NCBI GenBank assembly: GCA_036399835.1
Contig: DASWMI010000082.1
Location: 1 to 64,000, forward strand
Source of the DNA: DASYML01 sp036399835
Lineage (GTDB): Bacteria > Acidobacteriota > Blastocatellia > Pyrinomonadales > Pyrinomonadaceae
Length of the DNA: 64,000 nt
Direction of reading: 5' to 3'
Shown piece after piece: positions 17,501 to 26,436 of this stretch. A model generated the notes under the pieces. It searched no databases and had not been told where the DNA came from. It saw only the letters and a list, made by a program, of their open reading frames with translations. Both the position numbers and the translations under genes were made by a program. Position 1 is the stretch's first letter. Each line of letters begins with the position of its first letter.

Positions 17501-19381
17501 TGGCTGGACCAGTCTCTTTTTTCCCTCGACCGCCTCTTGATAAGCGCCGCCCGCGACATTGCCTAGCCGTATCGCGGCGTCAAACTCTCTGGCGGCCTCT
17601 TCACTGCGTTCAAGGAAGGCCAGGATGCGGCCCATCGCTTCGTGCGAGCGCGAGAGCAGCGCCTGGTCCGTATCGGGCGAGGCAGCCATGATGGCGTCAC
17701 GATAGCTGGCGAGCGCGCGATTGAGCCTCTCGGCCTGCACGTCTTCATCTATGGCCTCGCGTGCGGAGAGGCTGGCGGTCCGGCCAAGCGCGAAGAAGAT
17801 GCGAGGCTCGCGCGGGAACTCCCGCATCAACTCGCGCAGCCGAGCCTCCGCCGCCTCGTAGTTTCTCAGCCGTACCAGCTCATCAACTTCGACCAGATTC
17901 CTGACCAGCTCCCTGTTGCGCGGCGAAACGCTCCCAGGCTCTTCTGTAGCCGACGCGGCGCTCTCCGCGAGGCGTGCCTTGCGCGCTTCAGCCGCGCGTG
18001 TGCGCGCCGCAGCATACTCCGCCGGACGGCGGCTCTCGCGCGCGGGGTCAAAGGTGGCGATCATGTCTGCGAAGAAGTTGGAGATGTCGAAGCCGGAGGT
18101 CTCTATCCCGCGCAACTGGTCAGCGAAATAGAAGGCGAGCACAGCGCCGCGCTCGTAGGCTTCGGCAAGCTGGTCCAGCGTTTCATCCTCTATCCTGGCT
18201 CGCCGCTCCTGCGCTTCCTTCGAGATGGCGGCGCGTGCGCCCGCGTCAGTGGTCCGGTCCAGACGGCTGCGCATCTCGCGCGAGAGGGCTTCGAGCCGCG
18301 CCGCTTCGTCAAGGCGTACATCCGCCGCCGCCACGAGCGAGCGCGAGACCGTGAGAAAGACATCGGGCGAGAGGGTGTTTCCTGTTTTCGCGGAGACTTC
18401 ACCCAGAAGCTGCTTGAGATGTTCGCGGCGCGCGGCAATGTCTCGGTTGTAACGCACGATGAGCGGGTCAACGAGATATTGCAAATAGGCGCGGCGCACT
18501 TCGGATGAAGCCAGGTCTGTGCCGGGCGGAAGGATTGTGTAGTAGTCGTCTGCGATAATGCGGAAGTTAATCGCGCCGGGGACGCCGAGCAGGTCCGGCA
18601 CGATAAAGAAGCGTCGCTCGCGCTCGCGCGTCGTGTACATCACCTGCGCCTCTTTCTTCGAGGATGAGGCGGGCGCTTTGACGGGGACGCGCTCGATCAA
18701 GGTCGTCTGCGGGCGCGTGTGCAGGTAAGAGAGCACCTGTCGAATCATCTCCGAAGCGGGACGGCGCAGGCGGTCGCTCTCATCCCTGTGCGCGCGAAGG
18801 TACGCGGGCAGTCGCTCTTCCATCCCTGAGCGGCGATAAAAGTCGCGGACGAGCGGCGCAAAGTCCAGGACTTCAAGGACGCCAGAGGGCAGGTCTTCGG
18901 AGCGCGGCGGAGGCTCGAAGCCGGGAGCGGGACCGAGTATGTAGGCGAGCGAAACGTAGCGCGCGGCCTGGTCTGCGGGCGTGGCGGGGGCGGGCAATTT
19001 GTTGCGCTCGTAGAAAGCGCGCAGACGCTGTCGCAAATCGGCGTCCAAACCCTCTTGGTCCTTTCTGACCATCGCGCGAAAGACCGAAGGAGACTTGCCC
19101 GCGGGCGTCGGGTCGAATCCGGCTGCGTCGAGCGCGGCCATCATCACCAGCAGACGCGGCTCAGGCTCTATGCGCACGCCGTATTCCGTGAAATCAAAGA
19201 TGCCTGATTGATTCTGTCTCGGCCCTTGCTGCGCAGCGGGTGGACCAGCAGGTGTCTGCGCGGGAGCGCGCGGCGTGGGAGAAGCCTTGGGAGACGGCGA
19301 GGCCGCAGGCTTCGGCTGCGACAGAGAAGTAGTGCCGCCGAAAATGAGCGCGGCAGCGAGAATGAAAAGCTTTTGTTTCAT
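17498..19381 (-). CDS. Secreted protein with C-terminal TPR-like repeats
   Basis: 627 residues: signal peptide (LFILAAALIFGGTTSLSQ), a Pro/Ala/Ser-rich linker (residues 22-58), a long helical middle with charged coiled-coil stretches, and TPR-like helices near the C-terminus (NYEAAEARLRELMREFPREP, RSEEAAREFDAAIRLG). The core family is not one I can name. The periplasmic location is inferred from the signal peptide. The gene ends at the shared bidirectional terminator. Confidence 0.75.
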   Translation of the reverse strand: MKQKLFILAAALIFGGTTSLSQPKPAASPSPKASPTPRAPAQTPAGPPAAQQGPRQNQSGIFDFTEYGVRIEPEPRLLVMMAALDAAGFDPTPAGKSPSVFRAMVRKDQEGLDADLRQRLRAFYERNKLPAPATPADQAARYVSLAYILGPAPGFEPPPRSEDLPSGVLEVLDFAPLVRDFYRRSGMEERLPAYLRAHRDESDRLRRPASEMIRQVLSYLHTRPQTTLIERVPVKAPASSSKKEAQVMYTTRERERRFFIVPDLLGVPGAINFRIIADDYYTILPPGTDLASSEVRRAYLQYLVDPLIVRYNRDIAARREHLKQLLGEVSAKTGNTLSPDVFLTVSRSLVAAADVRLDEAARLEALSREMRSRLDRTTDAGARAAISKEAQERRARIEDETLDQLAEAYERGAVLAFYFADQLRGIETSGFDISNFFADMIATFDPARESRRPAEYAAARTRAAEARKARLAESAASATEEPGSVSPRNRELVRNLVEVDELVRLRNYEAAEARLRELMREFPREPRIFFALGRTASLSAREAIDEDVQAERLNRALASYRDAIMAASPDTDQALLSRSHEAMGRILAFLERSEEAAREFDAAIRLGNVAGGAYQEAVEGKKRLVQP

Positions 19382-19561
19382 AACAATCTTGAATTTTCCA
19401 GATTAACTTTTGAGCGCGAGACGCTTTGCGAGCCAGGCTCTTTTTCCGGCAAGCTATTTAAGGATGCTTCAGCAAACGCGGCGGATGCCAAAAACCATCA
19501 ATCAGGAACGCGAGGAAAGATAAAAGCTTTTCAGCTCGAAGATAAAAGCTTACGTTTTATA

Positions 19562-19608
19562 GCTCATCCTTCATCGCTCATCTTTCATCCTTCATCCTTC
19601 AAGCGTTT
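19562..19608. repeat. Tandem heptads, TCATCCT family
   Basis: Six near-identical 7-mers in a row: TCATCCT, TCATCGC, TCATCTT, TCATCCT, TCATCCT, TCAAGCG. The last units include the stop codon of the DUF2062 gene (19592-19594). Upstream lies AAAGCTTTT-type loop sequence (19514-19533), but the second arm is weak, so this may be a half element. Confidence 0.75.
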
Positions 19609-20065
19609 CCCGCCTCTTCCTCTTTTTCAACAGGCTTAATGTTAGCGGATATGCCGCGAGCGAACAAACGACAGAGAGCGTCAGCCCGCCGATGGAGAAG
19701 GGCAGCAGCACGCCCCAGAAGTTTTTGAACAGCTCTCGCCAGTAGTTGCCCGTCAACAGGTGCGGCTCTTTCAAGAGCGCGAGGCTCTCTGCGGGAAGCC
19801 TCAGCGGGCGGCCCAGGATGAATGCGCCGATGGCGTAAGAGACAAGGATAATCGGGACGAGCGTCAGCAAAGGATTATTGACGAAAGTTCCGGTGTAGAT
19901 GGCAATCTTGTTAAAGCGGAAGAAAAAGGCGAGCGCCGTCGCGATGATTGTGTGAAGGCCCAGAAAGGGCGAGAAGGCTATAAAGACCCCTATCGAAAAA
20001 GCTAGGGCCGTCCGCTCCGGCGGGTCGTCAATGGCGAGCAGACGGCGAAAGGCAGATCGAAACAT
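19592..20065 (-). CDS. DUF2062 membrane protein
   Basis: 157 residues matching the DUF2062 pattern: DDPPERTALAFSIGVFIAFSPFLGLHT, then two to three further hydrophobic helices and NNPLLTLVPII. It is an integral inner-membrane protein of unknown function, often found near envelope or glycosyltransferase genes. Its last two codons and stop are made of heptad words (GAAGGATGA), suggesting the repeat grew into the gene end. Confidence 0.85.
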   Translation of the reverse strand: MFRSAFRRLLAIDDPPERTALAFSIGVFIAFSPFLGLHTIIATALAFFFRFNKIAIYTGTFVNNPLLTLVPIILVSYAIGAFILGRPLRLPAESLALLKEPHLLTGNYWRELFKNFWGVLLPFSIGGLTLSVVCSLAAYPLTLSLLKKRKRRETLEG

Positions 20066-20073
20066 AAGCGGGC

Positions 20074-20165
20074 AGTGACAGCCGGAATCGTCAATCGTCT
20101 ATAGAGATAAAGCTGTTCTGGTCCATTGACGATTGACGATTCGAGCGTTTAAGAACCTGTCACTG
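20074..20165. repeat. Heptad-word hairpin, CGTCAAT family
   Basis: The outer arms AGTGACAG (20074) and CTGTCACT pair, and the inner arms GAATCGTCAATCGTC and GACGATTGACGATTC are a perfect 15-bp match. The loop carries AAAGCTGTTCTGGTCCATTGACG, sharing GTTCTGGTCCATTGACG with the element at 15062. The 3' arm reaches a few bases into the end of the STAS gene. Confidence 0.85.
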
Positions 20166-20549
20166 CGGTTTGTCGCCGCTGCTGGCCGCGTCCGCTTCGC
20201 TCGAAAAGCTGCTGAGGGCTTCCGCTTCGTTGTCGTATGTGTCGAAGACGGTCAGGAGCTTGGTAATCGCCAGCAACCCTTGCAGCTTTTGTGTCAGGTT
20301 GAGGAGCTTGAGCTGGCCGCCCGGCACCTTGCCGATGGCCGTATAGCTTGAGACCAGCTCGCCTATCCCGCTCGAATCAATATAGCCGACGCCGCCCAGA
20401 TTCAAGAGAATCTTCTTCCGGCCTTCTTCGAGCAGGCGGCGGACCGCCGTGCGGAGCGCGACGCTGCCTTCGCCGATAGTAATCTTTCCACTCAAATCAA
20501 TAATCGTCACGTCTCCGGCCTGACGCTCTTTCAGATCAAGTTCAGCCAT
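20160..20549 (-). CDS. STAS-domain anti-sigma factor antagonist (RsbV-like)
   Basis: 129 residues; a single STAS domain with the phosphorylatable serine in [15 protein letters not shown]. In partner-switching systems the unphosphorylated form binds the anti-sigma kinase and frees the sigma factor. AAAGGAG lies 9 bp before the ATG. The upstream gene on the same strand is an RsbW-like ATPase, the expected partner. The last ~20 residues are a Ser/Asp/Glu-rich tail. No sigma factor gene lies nearby. Confidence 0.9.
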   Translation of the reverse strand: MAELDLKERQAGDVTIIDLSGKITIGEGSVALRTAVRRLLEEGRKKILLNLGGVGYIDSSGIGELVSSYTAIGKVPGGQLKLLNLTQKLQGLLAITKLLTVFDTYDNEAEALSSFSSEADAASSGDKPQ

Positions 20550-20570
20550 TGCAAAAATCTCCTTTGGGAA

Positions 20571-20677
20571 TTTTTGATTTTAGATTTGCGATTTTGGATT
20601 TTGCTGGACCATGAGATTTGAAACCTTCAAGGCGAGGGTTTACGAAATCTAAAATCTAAAATCAAAAATCTAAAATA
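20571..20677. repeat. Heptad-word hairpin, GATTTTA family
   Basis: The left arm words GATTTTA, GATTTGC, GATTTTG, GATTTTG (20576-20603) face the right arm AAATCTA, AAATCTA, AAATCAA, AAATCTA. The loop contains GCTGGACCATGAG, again a TGGWCCA site. It lies between the RsbW-like and RsbV-like genes of one operon. The same words reappear at 55801-55830. Confidence 0.85.
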
Positions 20678-20679
20678 GT

Positions 20680-21114
20680 TTATCTCTTCTTGCTCATACG
20701 CACCAACGTCCCGCCCTGCGGGTGGCGCGACCATTCGACCGTATCCATAAAAGTGCGCATAAAAAAGATACCGCGCCCGGAGGCTTTCAAAAGGTTCCGC
20801 GGGTCTGTCGGGTCCGGCACGTCCGCCGGGTCGAAGCCCTCGCCTTGATCGCGCACCGTAATCTCTAAACGCTCCGGCGTGACGACAAAGGCGAGGCCGA
20901 CCATCTTCGTTTCATCCTGGCCGTTGCCGTGCAGGACGGCATTGGTCACGGCCTCGCGGATGGCCATGTCAATGCCAAAGGCAGCCTCTTCGCCGAGGCC
21001 CAGCCGCTGGACCACTTCGGCGGCGGCGTTGGCCGCCTGCGAGATGGCTTCGACGCGGCTCGGCAATTCCAGTTCAGTCTTCTCTTCGGTCACAGAACGC
21101 GCGGCCTCTCTCAA
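20680..21114 (-). CDS. Anti-sigma regulatory ATPase (RsbW-like)
   Basis: 144 residues with a GHKL (HATPase_c_2) fold: N box AIREAVTNAVLHGNG, G1 box ITVRDQGEGFDPADVP and G2-like ASGRGIFFMRTFMDTVEW. Such proteins are serine kinases that hold sigma factors and phosphorylate a STAS partner, here very likely the downstream gene. The frame opens with TTG at 21114; GTG at 21093 (VTEEKTELEL) is an equally good start. Confidence 0.87.
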   Translation of the reverse strand: MREAARSVTEEKTELELPSRVEAISQAANAAAEVVQRLGLGEEAAFGIDMAIREAVTNAVLHGNGQDETKMVGLAFVVTPERLEITVRDQGEGFDPADVPDPTDPRNLLKASGRGIFFMRTFMDTVEWSRHPQGGTLVRMSKKR

Positions 21115-21329
21115 GAGCCGTCCGCCGGGTCTGGCTGCTCTTTTCGGACAAACTTCGGAAAAACTAGGGAAGCGACGTGTAACACGCCCGCCGCCCGCGT
21201 GTCAAGATAGAGAAGAATCAAGCCATCAATAATTTGCCATCGCGCGAGCAACAAATCGAGGCTCATCGCAGAAAGGCTTGATGGCGCGTTGATGATTCAG
21301 GCTTCATCGTTTCTCTCGCTTCCTTTATC

Positions 21330-22664
21330 ATGGCTCTCATGATTATTCAGCCTGCTCGCCGCCTGCTGGGTCGGCTGCGGATGCCCGGCGACAAGTCCAT
21401 CTCGCATCGCGCCGCGCTGCTTTCGGCGCTGGCTCGCGGCAGGGCGCGCATCGACAATTTTTCGACGAGCGAAGATTGCGCCCGGACGCTTGAGTGTTTG
21501 GCGCGGCTCGGAGTCTCGATTGATAGAGACGGAGCGAGTGTGTTGATTGAAGGCGCTGGCATACACGGTCTCTCAGAGCCGCGCGTGGCGCTCGACTGTG
21601 GCAATAGCGGCTCGACGATGCGGCTGCTGGCGGGCGTGCTGGCCGGGCAGGAGTTCGCCTCAAAGTTAACCGGCGACCATTCGCTGCTCTCGCGTCCGAT
21701 GAAGAGAATCATAGAGCCGCTTGAGCGTATGGGTGCGCGTATAGAATCAAACGAAGGCCACGCTCCCCTCAGCATACAGGGCTGCCCATCTCTCGCCGCC
21801 ATACGCTATGAAATGCCCGTCGCCAGCGCACAGGTCAAGTCTTGCATCATGCTCGCGGGACTTCTGGCACGCGGGCGCACTTCAATCATCGAAGCGTGTG
21901 GACCAACACGCGACCATACGGAGCGCATGCTGCGCTGGCTCGGCTTGAGCGTCTCCCTGAGCGAGAGCCTACGTCAAGATGTGCCCTACAGGACTTTGAC
22001 GCTTGAAGGACCGGCCACCTTCGCGGCGCGCGACATCAATGTGCCCGGCGATATTTCTTCGGCCAGCTTCTTCATCGCCGCAGCCTCTCTGCTGTCCGGC
22101 TCCGAGCTGGAAATCAACGCGCTCGGATTAAACCCCACGCGCGCGCAGATAATTCAGACGATGCAGCAGTTCGGCGCTGAAGTGGAGTTGGATGAAGTGA
22201 GCGAGATATGTCATGAGCCTGTCGGGACGGTTCGTGTCAAAGGCCGCAGGATGAGAGGGCCGCTCGCAGCCGCTCGCTCGAATATGTTGAGGGGTGCGCT
22301 GATTCCGCAGTTGATTGACGAGCTGCCCGTGCTCGCGGTGCTGGGCACGCAGGTTGATGGAGGCTTGACGATTCGAGATGCTTCGGAGCTGCGCGTTAAA
22401 GAGTCTGACAGGATTGCTGCGACCGTCGGGAATCTACGCGCGATGGGCACTGAGGTGGAAGAGTTTGAAGACGGGCTAAGGGTCGCCGGGCCTGTACGTC
22501 TCAAGGGCGCGATGCTGGATTCTCTGGGCGACCATCGCATCGCAATGGCCTTCACGGTGGCGGCGCTATTGGCCGAGGGTGAATCCGAACTGGCGGGCGC
22601 GGAATGCGTCGGCGTCTCCTTCCCGGAATTTTTCAGCCTGCTCGAAACGGTAGTCGAAAGATGA
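21330..22664 (+). CDS. aroA: 3-phosphoshikimate 1-carboxyvinyltransferase (EPSP synthase)
   Basis: Transfers enolpyruvyl from PEP to shikimate-3-phosphate in aromatic amino acid synthesis. 444 residues, full length. Signatures: MPGDKSISHRAALLSALA (substrate-binding Lys/Ser), DCGNSGSTMRLLAGVLAGQ (LxGNAGT-like), SAQVKSCIMLAGL, ELRVKESDRIAA and LGDHRIAMAF. The start is ATG 21330 or 21339 (MIIQPARRL), with no clear Shine-Dalgarno for either. The stop overlaps aroK by 4 bp. Confidence 0.95.
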   Translation: MALMIIQPARRLLGRLRMPGDKSISHRAALLSALARGRARIDNFSTSEDCARTLECLARLGVSIDRDGASVLIEGAGIHGLSEPRVALDCGNSGSTMRLLAGVLAGQEFASKLTGDHSLLSRPMKRIIEPLERMGARIESNEGHAPLSIQGCPSLAAIRYEMPVASAQVKSCIMLAGLLARGRTSIIEACGPTRDHTERMLRWLGLSVSLSESLRQDVPYRTLTLEGPATFAARDINVPGDISSASFFIAAASLLSGSELEINALGLNPTRAQIIQTMQQFGAEVELDEVSEICHEPVGTVRVKGRRMRGPLAAARSNMLRGALIPQLIDELPVLAVLGTQVDGGLTIRDASELRVKESDRIAATVGNLRAMGTEVEEFEDGLRVAGPVRLKGAMLDSLGDHRIAMAFTVAALLAEGESELAGAECVGVSFPEFFSLLETVVER

Positions 22665-23179
22665 TTCGGCAACCCTGCATCTTTATCACGGGTTTTATGG
22701 GCGCGGGCAAGACAAGCGTCGCGGTGGCCCTCTCCAGGCGGCTCGGCTGCTCGATGGCGGACCTGGACCAATTCATCACAGAGCGCGAAGGCCGCAGCCC
22801 GCAACGCATTATTGATGAAAACGGCGAAGCCGAGTTTCGCCAAATAGAAACACGCGCGCTGCATCAGCTCTTGAAGCAGGGCGCGGCGCGCGTCGTGGCG
22901 CTCGGCGGCGGCACGTGGACTATCGAAGAGAACCGCGGGCTAATCAAGGAACACGGGGGCTTGACGGTCTGGCTTGATGCGCCGGTCCAGTTATGCTGGC
23001 GTAGAATCAAGGACACAGTCGCGGAGCGTCCGCTGTCGCGCACACGCGCAAACTTTAGACGGCTCTTTGATGCGCGCCGCGCTCTTTACGAGACGGCGGA
23101 CCTACGCGTGGAAGTCGAAGAGCAGCAGAGCGCCGACGAGATAGCCTTAGAGATTATGACTACGATAGAGAAGCGATGA
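22661..23179 (+). CDS. aroK: Shikimate kinase
   Basis: 172 residues. Walker A is GFMGAGKTSVA; shikimate-binding residues appear as DLDQFI, EAEFRQIE and LGGGTW; the adenine/lid region is ERPLSRTR. ATG at 22661 overlaps the aroA stop (ATGA), implying coupled translation of two consecutive shikimate-pathway steps (kinase makes the aroA substrate). The frame is open further upstream, but that part is inside aroA. Confidence 0.93.
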   Translation: MIRQPCIFITGFMGAGKTSVAVALSRRLGCSMADLDQFITEREGRSPQRIIDENGEAEFRQIETRALHQLLKQGAARVVALGGGTWTIEENRGLIKEHGGLTVWLDAPVQLCWRRIKDTVAERPLSRTRANFRRLFDARRALYETADLRVEVEEQQSADEIALEIMTTIEKR

Positions 23180-23206
23180 GCCGTTAACGCGGGACGCGGT
23201 ATTTGA

Positions 23207-23253
23207 AGTGATTGAGAGATTGAATCTATCAGTCAAGCAACGATTCAATCTCT
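23207..23253. repeat. Short repeat hairpin, GATTGA words
   Basis: AGAGATTGAATC (23215-23226) pairs perfectly with GATTCAATCTCT (23242-23253), a 12-bp stem with a 15-base loop. The left side continues as words of 7-8 bp (GTGATTGA, GAGATTGA). A small member of the heptad-hairpin class between aroK and rtcB. Confidence 0.7.
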
Positions 23254-23301
23254 TCCATTTAGCATCCCTGCTTCACCAGATATTTCTCACGAGGTCGAAG
23301 A

Positions 23302-24804
23302 ATGGCAAAACAAGAAACGGACGCGAAAGCCCTGAAGGTCGTGAAGGCTTTAAAGAATGCGGACAACTGGAAGCACCTGGCTCGCTGGAACGGCGAGGGT
23401 TTTTATGAACTGCAAACGGAAGACACAGCCGAGGTGCCCGTCCGTCTCTTCCTCACGCAGACGCTTTTTCAGCAGGCCGAAGACATACTCTATCGCCAGA
23501 TAGTCAACGCGACGCGATTTCCGGGCGTCAAGCTGGTCGTCATCACACCCGATACGCACTATGGCTACGGCGTTCCGGTCGGCTGCGTGCTCATCACGGA
23601 TACGGAAGATGGCGCGGTCGCGATGGGGCCAGTGGGCTACGACATCGGTTGCGGGATGATGTCTGCGCGCTCGGATGTTCCGGCGGAGGAGGCGACCGCA
23701 GAGAAGAAGCTGAAGTTTAACCGCGCTGTGATGGAGCGCGTCGAGATGGGTTATGGCGGGAAGAGCCACAGGCTCAAGAATATCTCGGAGGATGAGTTTA
23801 ATCATCTGGTCCGTGGCGGGGCAGAGTATTACGTTGAGAAGTACGGCGCACGCTTTGACCGCAGCCGCGCCGAGCGACATCGCATCCCTGTTGACGACGG
23901 CTGGCAGATTCCCTGGGGCGGCAAGGGCAGACCCGAGCGCGGGATGAATCAGCTTGGCAGTCTCGGCGGCGGTAATCATTTTATAGAGTTGCAGCGCGAA
24001 GAGACTCTGGGCACGCTCTTTCTACAGGTCCACACGGGGAGTCGCGGCTTCGGTCACGGGCTGGCGACCAACTTTTTTGAGCTGGCGCGCGAAGAAAGGC
24101 AGCAACTGACCGATATTGACCTCGGATACTTCACGCCTGATTCAAGACACTACAAAGATTATCTGAACGCCGTCGCGGCGGGCGGCAACTTCGCCATCCT
24201 TAACCGCCTGATTATCTTCGAGCAGGTCGCAGAAGCTTTCCGCGAAGTCTTCGGTCAGGAGTTGGAGCTGATTTACGAGATCAGCCATAACCTGGTCCAG
24301 CGAGAATGGCATCCGGACTTTGGCGAGGTGTGGGTGCATCGCAAGGGAGCGACGCGCGCCTTTCCGGCAGGCCATCCCTTCCTGAAGGGAACCGTCTGGG
24401 AAGAGACCGGTCATCCCGTGCTGATTCCCGGGAGCAACAAGGATTACAGCTACATCCTGCGCCCGCTGGCAGGCGCGAGCCGGAGCGGCTATTCCGTCAA
24501 TCACGGTGCTGGCCGCAGGCTCTCGCGCGGCGAAGCCTCACGCACGCTCTCGCAAAGACAGATTGACGACGAGTACAGGGCCGCGGGAATCCTCGTCAAC
24601 ATAGACGGCCACGTGCCATTGGACGAAGCCGGACCAGCTTACAAATCTTCAGCAGAGGTGGTGCGCGCTGTGACGGAAGCGGGCCTCGCCGAAGTGGTCC
24701 ACAAGCTCTGGCCGCTGGCCTCGCTCAAGGGCACTGAAAGCGGCAAAGGCCGCGGACGCAAACGCCATCAGAAGGGCGGCAAGAAATCAAGCAAACATTA
24801 TTAG
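23302..24804 (+). CDS. rtcB: RNA-splicing ligase RtcB family protein
   Basis: 500 residues. RtcB joins RNA 2',3'-cyclic phosphate or 3'-phosphate to 5'-OH ends using GTP and Mn2+. Metal and guanylate residues are visible in VGYDIGCGMM (Cys), LGGGNHFIEL, VHTGSRGFGH, HRKGATRAFPAG and the guanylated-histidine region VNHGAGRRLSR. GAGG lies 8 bp before the ATG. A Lys/Arg/Gly-rich C-terminal tail (about 30 residues) extends past the usual end. No rtcA or rtcR is adjacent. Confidence 0.93.
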   Translation: MAKQETDAKALKVVKALKNADNWKHLARWNGEGFYELQTEDTAEVPVRLFLTQTLFQQAEDILYRQIVNATRFPGVKLVVITPDTHYGYGVPVGCVLITDTEDGAVAMGPVGYDIGCGMMSARSDVPAEEATAEKKLKFNRAVMERVEMGYGGKSHRLKNISEDEFNHLVRGGAEYYVEKYGARFDRSRAERHRIPVDDGWQIPWGGKGRPERGMNQLGSLGGGNHFIELQREETLGTLFLQVHTGSRGFGHGLATNFFELAREERQQLTDIDLGYFTPDSRHYKDYLNAVAAGGNFAILNRLIIFEQVAEAFREVFGQELELIYEISHNLVQREWHPDFGEVWVHRKGATRAFPAGHPFLKGTVWEETGHPVLIPGSNKDYSYILRPLAGASRSGYSVNHGAGRRLSRGEASRTLSQRQIDDEYRAAGILVNIDGHVPLDEAGPAYKSSAEVVRAVTEAGLAEVVHKLWPLASLKGTESGKGRGRKRHQKGGKKSSKHY

Positions 24805-24950
24805 AAGGATGATGAGAGCGAAGCGATGAGGGCAGATAATCAGGAAGTGAGAAGAGTTTTCAACACATCTTTCCTTGCTTATGCTCTGTGTCTCTGTGCC
24901 TCTGTGGCTGATTTGAAATCTGTTCTAAGTATCTGCACACTGGCCGCTCT

Positions 24951-26069
24951 CTAGGCAGAGCTTTTGCCGTTGGTCTGCGCCTTTAACATCCTAAGCAGCG
25001 CGACCTCTTCCACTTCATATTCAGGCTGTATGCGCTTGACCGAACGCTCTACGCGGCGGCGAAACTCTTCGAGCGTTGTGCCTTGCTCGTAAGCCTCCAG
25101 CACCTTCGGGTGTATGTAGCAGCCGCGACAGACTGTCGGCGTGTTACCCAGACGTTCGGCCACGCGCTTGACGGCCAAGACCAATTTCTTTTTAGCCTGC
25201 TTCTCATCTTCAGGCTTGCCCGCTTCGGCCAGTTCTATGGCCGCGCGCAGCGTCCCGCCCCAGGTACGAAAGTCTTTGGCCGAAAACTCCTGCGAGGTGG
25301 CAGCCTTGATATATTCGTTAACGTCGCGCGGCTTGATGGCGTGGACCTTGCCGTCCTCGCCGATGTACTCGAAGACCTTCGAGCCGCCGATGGCCTTGAT
25401 GTCGCGCATCAGCATCTCCAGCTCTTCGTCAACCTCTATGCTGCGATGATGACGTATGTGATGTTTGCCGACAAAGGTGAAGACGAGTTTTCGTCTTCGT
25501 ATTTCCAGATGGCGATTGCGCAGCGTCGTGACGCCGTAAGTGCGATAACGCTTGACGCTCAGCTCCGAGCCGACGCGAAAGTAGAGATCGTTGATGAGCC
25601 GGACGACCACCGCGAGCACGCGTTCGCGCGTCAGTCCCTCGGATTGAATGTCCTCGTTAGTCTTACGGCGCAGGGCCGGCAGCATCTCTCCGAAGCGGAT
25701 AATCTTGTTATATTTTTTGCGCTGCTGCTTTTCCCTGAAACGCGCGTGATAGAGATACTGCACGCGCCCGCCAGTATCCACGCCAACGGCCTGCAAGCGG
25801 CTGCTCGCGGCAGGCGAGATGCGCACATGCTTCCAGGCTGGCGGGATAACGAGCGCCTCTATGCGCTCTAGCTGCGCTTCGTCCGTGATGCGCCTGCCCT
25901 CCGCGTCTTCGTACCGGAAGCCCTTCGCTTTCGAGCCGCGCCTGCGCCACCAGCGCGCACGCGTGCCATGCTCGACAATCTCTCGCAAGCTCTTTTTAGT
26001 CGTCGGCGCGACCAACGCGAGCACAGCCTGCGCTTCTTTCGGCTCTATCAATCTGGCTGCGACTGCCAT
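24951..26069 (-). CDS. DNA topoisomerase IB (poxvirus type)
   Basis: 372 residues. Relaxes supercoils through a transient 3'-phosphotyrosine. Catalytic pieces: FRVGSELSVKRYRTYGVTTL (first Arg), KDFRTWGGT (second Arg), the GKHHIRHH region and the nucleophilic tyrosine in GCYIHPKV, where most relatives have SYIHP. Bacterial type IB enzymes are scattered, and are often found in soil bacteria with LigD, which here lies 10 kb away. It converges with rtcB. Confidence 0.92.
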   Translation of the reverse strand: MAVAARLIEPKEAQAVLALVAPTTKKSLREIVEHGTRARWWRRRGSKAKGFRYEDAEGRRITDEAQLERIEALVIPPAWKHVRISPAASSRLQAVGVDTGGRVQYLYHARFREKQQRKKYNKIIRFGEMLPALRRKTNEDIQSEGLTRERVLAVVVRLINDLYFRVGSELSVKRYRTYGVTTLRNRHLEIRRRKLVFTFVGKHHIRHHRSIEVDEELEMLMRDIKAIGGSKVFEYIGEDGKVHAIKPRDVNEYIKAATSQEFSAKDFRTWGGTLRAAIELAEAGKPEDEKQAKKKLVLAVKRVAERLGNTPTVCRGCYIHPKVLEAYEQGTTLEEFRRRVERSVKRIQPEYEVEEVALLRMLKAQTNGKSSA

Positions 26070-26436
26070 CCCTTTAAACTTCCCTTCAGGTCCACAGCCT
26101 AAATCAAATACTGGGCCAGAAGCCTTGAGCAGCTCTCAAAGCTTCACCTCGCCGCCCGTCCTTCAAGAGAGATTTTAAGCCGCGCCTCTCATCCTGCTTC
26201 TCTTTTTTCACTGGAAAAGGCTTGATATTTAAGTGCTTAACCTATCAACCCGCGCTGCTCCCCTGAGTTCGCAGGACCGTCAAGGATGAACGACTATCGG
26301 AGGAAAACCGTCGAGCAGCCTTTGAGGACCAGCACTGGTCCACTAGCAGTTTATCAATCAGGCACACCTCCCCGGCTGCCTGAAAACGATTCACTCAAAG
26401 CGAATCCTCAATGAGACACATCTTGTTCGGGCAAGG
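26070..26436. other. Gene-free stretch with a TGGWCCA hairpin
   Basis: No supported gene in 367 bases. Two copies of the GGWCC core face each other at 26326-26341 (GGACCAG, CA, CTGGTCC), a 7-bp stem with a two-base loop, overlapping a TGGTCCA site at 26336. Otherwise nothing stands out. Confidence 0.45.

Noticed and set aside
19562..19608. CRISPR array
   Set aside because: Unit length is 7 bp with no spacers, and no cas genes are present.
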